A stretch of 13,758 nucleotides of DNA, from positions 1 through 13,758 of the forward strand of contig DEPP01000002.1 in the NCBI GenBank assembly GCA_002358835.1, given 5' to 3'. This stretch comes from Bacteroidales bacterium UBA3389. GTDB taxonomy: Bacteria; Bacteroidota; Bacteroidia; Bacteroidales; P3. Position 1 is the first letter of the stretch, and every line of letters starts with the position of its first letter. This document shows, one piece after another, positions 1-6,830 of the stretch. Both the position numbers and the translations under genes were made by a program. Under the pieces are notes generated by a model that was given only the letters and a program-made list of their open reading frames with translations, was not told the DNA's origin and made no database searches.

Positions 1-275
1 CAATGGTGATTTGTAAACATCAATCCTTTGTCGGAAACAATCTCTCCTGTACAGAAATCGCCCATTTGAACGATTGCATCTTTCAAAGATGAGTTGTTAA
101 TGCTGTAAAGCTCTTCTGCAGTAAGGTGCAAACCCATTTTTTGCATATTTGCGTAGTTCAACTGCTTGAAAAACATCGGCAACCACATACCTTCGTCAGG
201 TTTTGGTGCAGGTTTGGCGAATGCTGTCGAGAATAACATCATCATTGCCGTCAAGATAAATAAGCTCTTTTTCAT
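1..275 (-). CDS. S46-family dipeptidyl-peptidase (DPP7/DPP11 type), N-terminal fragment
   Basis: The reading frame starts at an ATG at 273-275 and runs off the left edge, so only 91 residues are visible of a family whose members usually exceed 700. Residues 1-20 form a signal peptide (MKKSLFILTA followed by a hydrophobic stretch ending in AFA). The mature start carries hallmarks of family S46: DEGMWLPMFFKQLN (about 27-40), a LTAEELYSINNSSLKDAIV stretch (51-69), FCTGEIVSDKGL (74-85) and TNHH at 88-91, at the window edge. The family's catalytic histidine lies in this TNHHC motif. S46 enzymes are periplasmic exopeptidases that release dipeptides from the N-termini of oligopeptides and supply amino acids to asaccharolytic Bacteroidetes. 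The specificity residue lies outside the window, so DPP7 and DPP11 cannot be told apart. Confidence 0.9.
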   Translation of the reverse strand, partial: MKKSLFILTAMMMLFSTAFAKPAPKPDEGMWLPMFFKQLNYANMQKMGLHLTAEELYSINNSSLKDAIVQMGDFCTGEIVSDKGLMFTNHH

Positions 276-314
276 TTGTCTGTATTGTTTTTTTGTTATT
301 ACTGTATTTTTTTG

Positions 315-322
315 CAAAGATA
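315..322 (-). promoter_or_regulatory. Probable -7 element for the S46 peptidase
   Basis: On the minus strand this reads TATCTTTG, matching the Bacteroidetes -7 consensus TAnnTTTG. It lies 40 bp upstream of the S46 start codon. No good TTTG-type -33 box is found at the expected distance (about 341-345), so the promoter may be weak or depend on an activator. The palindrome array at 422-526 lies about 100 bp farther upstream. Confidence 0.45.
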
Positions 323-421
323 TGTGTTTTTTTCGTTTGTTCGTCATTTGAAATTCATTATCCGATATTCATTATTCTTATATCCTTAGAGAGAATTTCG
401 ATAAAACCGCAGATGATTTTG

Positions 422-526
422 AAAACATCGGTGGGGAGAGTGAAAAAGATCGGATCTTTTGGGGTAAAAGATCGGATCTTCCAAAGCAAAAGATCGGATC
501 TTTTCAGTGGTTTGCACCGGTGTTTT
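422..526. repeat. Array of palindromes with exact 22-bp period (AAAAGATCGGATCTTTT)
   Basis: Three near-identical 17-bp units AAAAGATCGGATCTTTT lie at 444-460, 466-482 (last two bases changed to CC) and 488-504. They are separated by 5-bp spacers (GGGGT, AAAGC), so the starts are exactly 22 bp apart. Each full unit is a perfect inverted repeat with 8-bp arms around a single central G and contains two GATC sites. Two more palindromic cores sit in phase on either side: CATCGGTG at 426-433 and CACCGGTG at 515-522. Those two share the central symmetry but not the arms. The array lies between the M16 gene stop (563) and the S46 promoter. It could be an operator array for the S46 gene, or serial weak terminators for the M16 operon. 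Confidence 0.85.
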
Positions 527-562
527 CGTTTTCCGCTCCCATATCATCGTTTTTTCAAGCCA

Positions 563-1801
563 TCATTCGTATTCCAGAACCGATAATCTGTCTTCGGCAA
601 ATACCTCTCTTGCAACCTCTAAAATATGTTCGGGACTTATCTGACCAACCTGACGACATACCTCCTGCAAGGGCGTTATCCTGCCGTGATTCAAAAGCAC
701 CTTGCCCATGGATAACATCTCGCTTTGATTATGATCCGCATTCACGATAAGCTGTCCGATGAATTGTTTCTTGTATTTTGAAAGCACCCTGTCATTTATC
801 GGCTTGATTGTCATCTTTTCAAGTTCGGATTTGATGAGTTCGAGGGTTCGTTTTGCGTGTTTTTTATCGGTCGAAGCATAAACTGAAAACACTCCCGCAT
901 CATAATAAGCCGTATATGAGGATTCTATCGAATAGGTAAAGCCATACTTCTCTCTGATGTGCATATTCAAATAGGAATTCATCGCTCCGCTGCCGAGTAT
1001 GTTGTTCAGCAAGGAAAACGGCACCTTCTTCGGGTTGCGATATGAGAATGCTTTACTTCCGACTATTATGTGCGATTGGTATGTATCCCTGTCCAAACGT
1101 TTGTGAGTCGGTTTATAGATTCCTGAAGATGTTCGTTTGTTTGTGCATTCGGTTTTCGGTTCTCTGCCAAGGTATTTTTCGCATAGTGCAAACCATTTCT
1201 CTGCCGGCATGGAGGTTATTGTCGAAAGGACCATATTATCCGTTGTATAGTTCCTGCGAACAAAGTCCTGCAACTTTTCTTGCCTCATCGCCTTAACCTT
1301 GTTCGGCGTTCCCAATATCATACGTCCCAATCCCCTATTGCCGAATACCATTTGTTCAAAGTCATCAAAGATTTGCTCCGAAGGGGTATCAAGATAGGAA
1401 TTTATCTCATCAAGAATGACTTCTTTTTCTTTTTCGATTGCCTGTGCCGGAAAGGTTGAATGAAAGACTATATCTGCCAACAAATCGAGGAATCTTTCGT
1501 GATATTGCTCCAAATATAAGCCATAGACGCAGGTTTCTTCTTTTGTGGTAAAGGCATTCAACTCTCCTCCCACTCCGTCTATGCAATCCAATATTCGAAA
1601 GGCTTTACGTCTCTCTGTCCCCTTAAACAGACAATGCTCAACAAAGTGAGCAGTGCCGTTTTCCGACTGTTTCTCATCTCGAGAACCGACTCCAATGGTC
1701 AATCCGCAATGAGAAACTATCGAAGGTGTATATCGATGTACTAATCTTATGCCATTCGAAAGTGTATGAAAACAATAGGGATATTCCTCTATTTTTAACA
1801 T
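563..1801 (-). CDS. M16-family zinc metallopeptidase (insulinase/processing-peptidase-like)
   Basis: The 412-residue protein carries the inverted zinc motif of family M16, HFVEH at residues 52-56. The expected second glutamate is E132 in VILDEI, 76 residues after H56, so the zinc site is complete. The C-terminal half has the usual REKYGFTYSI-type segment of the second M16 domain. The length fits the single-chain bacterial M16B group of about 410-430 residues with two homologous domains that close over short peptides. No signal peptide is visible, so a cytoplasmic location is likely, unlike the larger periplasmic PqqL-type enzymes. It is the last gene of the operon and starts 16 bp after the HU/SPOR gene. 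The substrate is unknown. Confidence 0.9.
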   Translation of the reverse strand: MLKIEEYPYCFHTLSNGIRLVHRYTPSIVSHCGLTIGVGSRDEKQSENGTAHFVEHCLFKGTERRKAFRILDCIDGVGGELNAFTTKEETCVYGLYLEQYHERFLDLLADIVFHSTFPAQAIEKEKEVILDEINSYLDTPSEQIFDDFEQMVFGNRGLGRMILGTPNKVKAMRQEKLQDFVRRNYTTDNMVLSTITSMPAEKWFALCEKYLGREPKTECTNKRTSSGIYKPTHKRLDRDTYQSHIIVGSKAFSYRNPKKVPFSLLNNILGSGAMNSYLNMHIREKYGFTYSIESSYTAYYDAGVFSVYASTDKKHAKRTLELIKSELEKMTIKPINDRVLSKYKKQFIGQLIVNADHNQSEMLSMGKVLLNHGRITPLQEVCRQVGQISPEHILEVAREVFAEDRLSVLEYE

Positions 1802-1817
1802 AAAACGCTTTCTCGAC

Positions 1818-3353
1818 TTATCGGCTTATCACATAGTATTCGCCACCTAAATTCTCAACCATTCTCGCCATAAGGTCGTTTGCTTCCTTCAATGTGCGAC
1901 GAGAGCCGTAGCTTACATAGTATATAGGTGTTCCGCTTTTAACTTTGCTCAATACATAGCTGTCATAGCCTAAGCTTTTTGCCTTACGAGCCAAGCGTTC
2001 TGCATTTGCTCTGCTTGAGAATGAGCCTCCGATTACGTCAAATCCCAAACGAGAATAGTTTTGTACGACAACAGGGCTTGCGTTATCAACTTCCGGTGCT
2101 GCAGGCTTTGTTGGTGTTTCTTCTTTTGTTTCTTTCTTGGTTTTGGTTTTTGCAGTGGTCTTGGTTGTTGTTTGAGTTTGTTTCTTTGCTTGAGGCTTTG
2201 GTGCTTCTACAACTTTTTCTTCCACCTCTATAACCTCTTGTTCAAGTGTCATTGTTTCCTCCAATGTTTCTGTTTCTTGCAATTCCTCAACAGGAGTTTC
2301 TTCCACAACTATTGGAGCAGCAAGTTGAACAGATTTTGCTTGAGGTTTGATATAGTATGCAAGCTTTTCTGTTATCGGTTTCAAGAATGGCTTATCCGGC
2401 AACAGATTAAAGTAGAACGCTGCTACAAATCCGCCACAACAAAGCAACAAGAAGAGCAATATACACAAAACCGTAACCATTATTCTTTTGCGACGTTTCT
2501 TTGCTTTCTTCTTGCGTTTCTTTTCTTCCTTGGCTAAACGCTCAGCCTCTTTCTCTTCTTCTTTTCTTCTTTTGTTCTCATCGATTATTGCTTGAGCTTG
2601 TGCTCTCAAATCTTCGCTTTGTGGTTTTATCTCTTCGATTTCTACTTCTTTTTCTATTGGTTTTAACTCTGCTTCTGCCTCCGGTGTTTCTTCAACTGCC
2701 AATGTTGTTTCTATTTCTTTTTCAGTTTCAGGTGTTTCCAATTCTGCAGCCACTACAGCTTCGGTATGGCTTACGGTTTCCTTTGGCAATTCTGTCGGAA
2801 CAATGTTTTCTATCGGTTTTTCTTCAATCGGAGCTATTGTTTCTTGAATAGGCTCTACCGATTCTTGCGATTGAGGAATTGTTTCTTCTGACAATTCTTC
2901 AGGTTCTTTGGTTCTTATCGGTTCTATCTTGTCTTCTACATCAAAAGTCTTGACTCCTTTCAATGTTGTAAAAGCAAAAGCATCGTCCAACAAATTTTGG
3001 CTGTTTGCATTAAATACATAATTTCCCGCAAAGTCCTTTGAAATCTCTCCCAACTCACCTATTTTGCATTTTTGTCCTGATTCCAATTTTTCTTTCAAAG
3101 AATCGGTGTATTGCTTTATCCAAACAAGAGCTGTCTGATCTGATATAAACTCTTTTTCTGCCATATTTCTGACAAAAGATACGTCTCCGGTTTCTTCAGC
3201 CTTGAAAGATATACGTCTGCAAGGTGGTTCTATCGTTCCTGTTAAAGACGATATGGTTGCGGATTGCTGTTCGGCATAAAAAGTTCCCAACCCGGGCAAT
3301 TCCGCTTTATCGAAATTATGTAAGTATTCAAACAAATTAGCTGCTACATTCAT
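1818..3353 (-). CDS. HU/CCDC81-like domain protein with transmembrane helix and C-terminal SPOR domain
   Basis: The 511-residue protein has four parts. Residues about 1-120 resemble the tandem HU-like (bacterial CCDC81-type) domains found at the N-terminus of Bacteroidetes SPOR proteins; the stretch AELPGLGTFYAEQQ and the later KIGELGEISKD are typical. A long Glu/Pro-rich linker (about 140-250) leads to a strongly basic segment rich in KRRKKKAKKRRKR just before one transmembrane helix (about 290-312). The periplasmic part is a second low-complexity linker, then a SPOR domain in the last 80 residues (GGSFSSRANAERLARKAKSLG and YYVSYGS). SPOR domains bind denuded glycan strands of septal peptidoglycan, so this is probably an inner-membrane protein linking a cytoplasmic HU-like module to the cell wall. 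That the HU part binds DNA is not shown. It starts 14 bp after kdsB. Confidence 0.85.
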   Translation of the reverse strand: MNVAANLFEYLHNFDKAELPGLGTFYAEQQSATISSLTGTIEPPCRRISFKAEETGDVSFVRNMAEKEFISDQTALVWIKQYTDSLKEKLESGQKCKIGELGEISKDFAGNYVFNANSQNLLDDAFAFTTLKGVKTFDVEDKIEPIRTKEPEELSEETIPQSQESVEPIQETIAPIEEKPIENIVPTELPKETVSHTEAVVAAELETPETEKEIETTLAVEETPEAEAELKPIEKEVEIEEIKPQSEDLRAQAQAIIDENKRRKEEEKEAERLAKEEKKRKKKAKKRRKRIMVTVLCILLFLLLCCGGFVAAFYFNLLPDKPFLKPITEKLAYYIKPQAKSVQLAAPIVVEETPVEELQETETLEETMTLEQEVIEVEEKVVEAPKPQAKKQTQTTTKTTAKTKTKKETKEETPTKPAAPEVDNASPVVVQNYSRLGFDVIGGSFSSRANAERLARKAKSLGYDSYVLSKVKSGTPIYYVSYGSRRTLKEANDLMARMVENLGGEYYVISR

Positions 3354-3367
3354 CGTTATATAATTTA

Positions 3368-4111
3368 TTATAATATTTCGTTTATTCTTTCTAAATCTTC
3401 GGGAGTATCAACTCCTATACTTTCAAATTCTGTTTCGGCAACAGATATATCAAATCCGTTTTCAAGCCATCTTAACTGTTCAAGACTTTCAGCTGTTTCT
3501 AATAAAGAGGCTTGTAATCGGATAATGGAATGCAAAACATCGGCTCTATATCCATAAAGTCCTATATGCTTATAATAGGTATGATATTGAAGATAATCTT
3601 CTTGCTTTATTCCTCTTTGGAAAGGGATTATGCTACGCGAAAAGTAAATTGCTTTTTTGTCAGACTTGACTAACTTGACACAATTCGGGCTTTGCAATTC
3701 CTCTAATATTTCTATTTTCTTTGCAAGTGTTGCTATTTGGCACTTTTCTTCATCAAAAAGCTCCAAAACCTTAGCCAATTGTCCGCTGCTTATCAAGGGT
3801 TCATCTCCTTGAACATTGACGACCAAATCATACTTCTCTCCTTGAGATTCCAACATCGACAAAACAACCTCGCATCTTTGCGTTCCACAACTCAATTCGC
3901 TTGAAGTCATTGCAACATCTGCTCCATATGCTTTTACGCAACTTTCAATCCTTTGATCATCTGTCGCAATTATAACCCTGTCAAAAAGTTCGGATTGTTT
4001 AACAGCATCATATACCCACATAACCATTGGTTTGCCTTTTAGCAATGCCAAAGGTTTTGCAGGGAATCTGCTGCTTGCATATCTTGCAGGAATAATTGCT
4101 ATTTTTTTCAT
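3368..4111 (-). CDS. kdsB: 3-deoxy-manno-octulosonate cytidylyltransferase (CMP-Kdo synthetase)
   Basis: KdsB couples CTP and Kdo to give CMP-Kdo, the activated sugar for the inner core of lipopolysaccharide, in the cytoplasm. The 247-residue length matches E. coli KdsB (248). The nucleotide-binding N-terminus IIPARYASSRFPAKPL (6-21) with GKPM (26-29) is typical, as are NVQGDEPLI (99-107), which holds the metal-binding aspartate, YFSRSIIPF in the middle, HIGLYGYR, and the C-terminal GVDTPEDLERI. The start ATG (4109-4111) overlaps the stop TGA of the upstream kinase gene by 4 bp, which suggests translational coupling. It shares the operon with an envelope SPOR protein, in keeping with a cell-envelope role. 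Confidence 0.96.
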   Translation of the reverse strand: MKKIAIIPARYASSRFPAKPLALLKGKPMVMWVYDAVKQSELFDRVIIATDDQRIESCVKAYGADVAMTSSELSCGTQRCEVVLSMLESQGEKYDLVVNVQGDEPLISSGQLAKVLELFDEEKCQIATLAKKIEILEELQSPNCVKLVKSDKKAIYFSRSIIPFQRGIKQEDYLQYHTYYKHIGLYGYRADVLHSIIRLQASLLETAESLEQLRWLENGFDISVAETEFESIGVDTPEDLERINEIL

Positions 4112-4722
4112 TTGAACAACCCGTTTATCTCGCCCTCTATCATCGACACAACTTTACCAAAATCTTCTTTACTGTCGATTATGTTAAGTTCATCTATATT
4201 CAAAACCAACTTCTTACCATTATACGAATCTATCCAATCGTTATAACGTTCGTTAAGTGAGGTTATGTAATCCAATCTTATGCTATTTTCGTACTCTCTG
4301 CCACGTTTTGCTATCTGATTGACCAATGTAGGCACAGAGGCTTTGAGATAGAGCAACAAATCCGGCGGTTTGATAAACGAATTCATCAATTCAAAAAGCG
4401 AAAGATAAGTTTCGTAATCCCTCGTATTCATCAAACCCATTGCGTGAAGGTTAGGTGCAAAAATGTACGCATCTTCGTACAATGTCCTATCTTGAACCGT
4501 ATTCTCGTAACAGTTCCTCGAATCGATAACATGCTTAAAGCGCTTATGCAAAAAATAAATTTGAAGATTGAATGACCATCGTCTCATATCTTCATAAAAA
4601 TTGGCAATATAAGGATTATCATCTATCTGCTCATAGATTGCCTGCCACTTGAAGTGATTCGCCAACAACCCTGTAAGTGTTGTTTTTCCGCTTCCTATAT
4701 TTCCTGCTATCGCAATATGCAT
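4108..4722 (-). CDS. Deoxynucleoside kinase family protein (dGK/dCK/dAK type)
   Basis: The 204-residue protein phosphorylates deoxynucleosides at the 5' position using a nucleoside triphosphate, a salvage route to dNTPs. The P-loop GNIGSGKTT is at 7-15, the DRT/DRS-type motif after the substrate pocket is VQDRT (76-80), and an arginine-rich lid (KRGREYENSI) is followed by YITSLNERYNDWI. I start at the ATG at 4720-4722, giving MHIAIAGNIGSGK, the usual family N-terminus. The frame is open ten codons farther to 4752, but there it begins with TTG and would add a basic tail. It is the first gene of the operon, with a good promoter about 60 bp upstream. The base specificity cannot be read from the sequence. 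Confidence 0.9.
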   Translation of the reverse strand: MHIAIAGNIGSGKTTLTGLLANHFKWQAIYEQIDDNPYIANFYEDMRRWSFNLQIYFLHKRFKHVIDSRNCYENTVQDRTLYEDAYIFAPNLHAMGLMNTRDYETYLSLFELMNSFIKPPDLLLYLKASVPTLVNQIAKRGREYENSIRLDYITSLNERYNDWIDSYNGKKLVLNIDELNIIDSKEDFGKVVSMIEGEINGLFK

Positions 4723-4784
4723 AAGTTTAGATTTTTTATTTTTCAAAAGCAAGCCGACAAAAGGCTACTTCCGCTAAGCAAGTG

Positions 4785-4815
4785 CAAAGGTATGAATAAA
4801 AAACGAAAACACAAA
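4785..4815 (-). promoter_or_regulatory. Promoter of the kinase-kdsB-SPOR-M16 operon
   Basis: On the minus strand, TTTG (4815-4812) is followed by 19 bp and TACCTTTG (4792-4785), an almost ideal Bacteroidetes sigma-ABfr promoter. The expected start of transcription is near 4779, giving a leader of roughly 55-60 nt to the ATG at 4722. The long 21-bp-phased array begins about 10-16 bp upstream of the -33 box. Confidence 0.7.
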
Positions 4816-4824
4816 TATTTTCTT

Positions 4825-5321
4825 ATCATTGATTGTAATCACTTTTTTCAGATTGCTTCAATATTATGTTTATTTAACTTTTGGGCTTTATAATTTCAGG
4901 GTGTATTTTCAAAGAATCAAACCATGGAAACTGCATTTGAAAAAGAAGATTGCAAGGTTTTTCTGAACGATTCAAAGATTCAATACAACGGATTTAACGT
5001 TTTCGGAGCATATTTGATTGGTTTAATTCTTACAAAACTTGATTACAACAAAATAATTCCTTGTTTCAAAAAACCAACTCTTTGTTTTAATCCAACGATT
5101 CTTGATTTCATTTGATTGTTTCTTGATTTCAGCAATACGTTTTCTCGATTCTATAAAATTGATTTCTGTCTTCCATTAAGCTATTTTTGATTTTGGGAAA
5201 CCGAGAATCGATTTCAAGCACGGCAATTCTTGATTTGAATAAAATAATTCTCAACTTAGACAGATTGATTCTTGATTCGGGTAATATGAATTTTTATTTA
5301 AGTAAACCCGATTCAAATTCT
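4825..5321. repeat. Degenerate tandem array of about 24 units with a 21-bp period
   Basis: About 500 bp without a convincing gene is occupied by a degenerate motif close to ATTCTTGATTTCA recurring every 20-22 bp. Taking the G of TTGATT (or its equivalent base) as a phase mark, copies lie near 4831, 4851, 4871, 4892, 4914, 4935, 4957, 4977, 4999, 5021, 5041, 5063, 5084, 5104, 5125, 5147, 5168, 5189, 5210, 5232, 5253, 5274, 5295 and 5316. The mean spacing is about 21.1 bp. About 11-13 bp of each unit is recognisably conserved and the remainder varies freely. The clearest copies are ATTCTTGATTT at 5098 and 5226 and ATTCTTGATTC at 5268. It fills the gap between the ompA-like terminator and the promoter of the kinase operon. 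Confidence 0.75.
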
Positions 5322-5334
5322 ATTTTTTGAAAAA

Positions 5335-5376
5335 TAACAATAAAAAGAAAAGGGTTGAAGTTTCCCTCAACCCTTT
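5335..5376 (-). terminator. Intrinsic terminator of the OmpA-family gene
   Basis: AAAGGGTTGA (5349-5358) pairs perfectly with TCAACCCTTT (5367-5376) across an 8-nt loop. On the minus strand the stem is followed by a T-rich run (CTTTTCTTTTTATTG). It lies 24 bp after the stop codon of the gene at 5400-6569. Confidence 0.85.
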
Positions 5377-5399
5377 CATTATTATTTTAGATTCAATAC

Positions 5400-6569
5400 T
5401 TACTTCTTGATTATCGCTACACGATTCATGTAAGCTCTTCCAGAGAATGGTTGTTCTTTACATCCTTTGTAATCAATTTTCAAACGATCCTTTTCAACAC
5501 CTAAGTCAACCAAATAGTTGTAAATAGCTTCTGCTCTTTCTTTACTCAAAGTTTCGTTGAAGCCTTCTGAACCTGTTTGCTTGTCAGCATAACCAGTGAT
5601 AGTAAACACATCATTTCCTTTGCTTGCCTTGATAGCTTCTGCCAAGAACTTCAAGTTTTCTTGATTCTTGTCTGTAATTTCGCTTGAACCCAAACGGAAG
5701 AATATAGACAATGATTGGTTTGCAGTTGGTACGTATGCAGATTTAGCTTTACGTTCTGCTTCCATAGCAGCTTCTTTAGCCTTCTTTTCTTTATCCAAAG
5801 CTTTCTTCAATTTTGCTACTTCTTCTTCTCCTTCAGCTATAGTCTTGTTTCCATTTTCTACGTCTTTTTCCAAAGCAGCTATCTTAGAAGCGTAAGCAGC
5901 GTGATCTATCAAATCAAAATCTCTTTTATTTGAAATCTTGTATGTAACTCCAGCTGATACGTCATACAAATTTGCGAATCTGATACCAGCGTTTGTGTTA
6001 TCGAAGTTCTCTTTTGTAAGATTCATCTTCATTTCTAGGTGTGCGTCCCATGCTTCACAAAGTCTGAATCTGTTCAACAATCCTGCTGTTGCTACGTATT
6101 CATTATTCATGCCTTCCATGCCTTCTCTTGTAGACATACCATAACCTGCTCCAGCAAGCAATACTGCATTGTAGAATCTATCTTTCTTGTATCCACAAAT
6201 CCAATTGCTAAGATTAACCATCGCATCTGCGTGAATGTAGTGGTAATTCCAAGCATTTTCAGTTACAGTTTCAGGAACGTAGTTCTTCATAGTCAAACCT
6301 TGATATTGAACTCTTGCTCCGAACACTGGTGTTAACCATTTAGCTGCTGACACATTGAATCCGAATGTTATCTTGTTGTCTGGATTCAAGCCTTCAGCTC
6401 CGTCTTCTGGCAATCTGTAGAAAGTTTGTCCTCCTACACCAACAGCGATTTCCCAATTATCAATGAAACGATTTGTTTCAAAGTTAGCGTTTCTGAAAAC
6501 GCTCTTTTCTTGTGCCCCTGCAGTCAAAAACATCATGAAAGCAGAGATGCAAAATATTACTTTCTTCAT
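5400..6569 (-). CDS. OmpA-family outer-membrane protein (beta-barrel, coiled coil, peptidoglycan-binding domain)
   Basis: The 389-residue protein starts with a signal peptide (MKKVIFCISAFMMFLTAGAQ, cleavage near residue 19-20). An N-terminal region of about 195 residues rich in alternating aromatic and polar residues fits an outer-membrane beta-barrel. Residues about 218-275 form a charged coiled coil (KDVENGNKTIAEGEEEVAKL and a following Lys/Glu/Ala stretch). The last about 105 residues are an OmpA-like domain: FTITGYADKQTG, then NETLSKERAEAIYNYL, then RAYMNRVAII. The aspartate of YAD and the arginine of KERA correspond to the pair that binds diaminopimelate in peptidoglycan. The likely role is to anchor the outer membrane to the wall and act as an abundant porin-like protein, as for the OmpA-like proteins of Porphyromonas and Bacteroides. 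It has its own promoter and terminator and is divergent from the deiminase gene. Confidence 0.92.
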   Translation of the reverse strand: MKKVIFCISAFMMFLTAGAQEKSVFRNANFETNRFIDNWEIAVGVGGQTFYRLPEDGAEGLNPDNKITFGFNVSAAKWLTPVFGARVQYQGLTMKNYVPETVTENAWNYHYIHADAMVNLSNWICGYKKDRFYNAVLLAGAGYGMSTREGMEGMNNEYVATAGLLNRFRLCEAWDAHLEMKMNLTKENFDNTNAGIRFANLYDVSAGVTYKISNKRDFDLIDHAAYASKIAALEKDVENGNKTIAEGEEEVAKLKKALDKEKKAKEAAMEAERKAKSAYVPTANQSLSIFFRLGSSEITDKNQENLKFLAEAIKASKGNDVFTITGYADKQTGSEGFNETLSKERAEAIYNYLVDLGVEKDRLKIDYKGCKEQPFSGRAYMNRVAIIKK

Positions 6570-6633
6570 AAAAATTGATTATTATTTATTTTCTCTAAAT
6601 ACTCCTTTTAACGTTCATGTCAAAATAATGTTG

Positions 6634-6664
6634 CAAAAATACGCATTTTTTTTCAACTAACAAT
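6634..6664 (-). promoter_or_regulatory. Promoter of the OmpA-family gene
   Basis: On the minus strand, ATTG (6664-6661), a 19-bp spacer and TATTTTTG (6641-6634) match the Bacteroidetes promoter pattern. The leader to the ATG at 6569 would be about 60 nt, a length often seen for abundant outer-membrane proteins. Confidence 0.6.
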
Positions 6665-6733
6665 CATAATCTCCATATATTTTATCAACATCACATTTCC
6701 AAATCATAAAATATCATAAAACAAAGACATTCT

Positions 6734-6765
6734 TTTGGTTAATCAAACAAAGAGGCTTATTTTTG
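6734..6765 (+). promoter_or_regulatory. Promoter of the secreted deiminase gene
   Basis: TTTG (6734-6737), a 20-bp spacer and TATTTTTG (6758-6765) match the Bacteroidetes promoter consensus. The start of transcription should lie near 6771, giving a leader of about 60 nt to the ATG at 6831. Confidence 0.65.
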
Positions 6766-6830
6766 CAAACTCGTTTCAAAAAAGGCAAGGCAAATCAAAT
6801 AAATAATAACAAAATAAATAATTATAGGAT

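Noticed and set aside
422..526. CRISPR array
   Set aside because: Units are 15-17 bp and spacers only 5-7 bp, much shorter than CRISPR repeats and spacers. The units are palindromic throughout, and no cas gene is in the window. The same applies to 9594-9696.
2061..2537. Plus-strand open frames opposite the HU/SPOR gene
   Set aside because: They are rich in Phe, Leu and Cys, the expected shadow of Glu/Lys-rich coding sequence on the other strand, with no domain of their own.
4723..4752. Ten-codon extension of the deoxynucleoside kinase
   Set aside because: It begins with TTG and adds a basic stretch absent from the family. The internal ATG at 4722 gives the normal N-terminus MHIAIAGNIGSGK.
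4924..5115. Open frame of 63 codons inside the 21-bp array
   Set aside because: The period of 21 is a multiple of three, so a repeat with no in-frame stop stays open by construction. The product has no signal, domain or family resemblance, and no promoter or terminator frames it.
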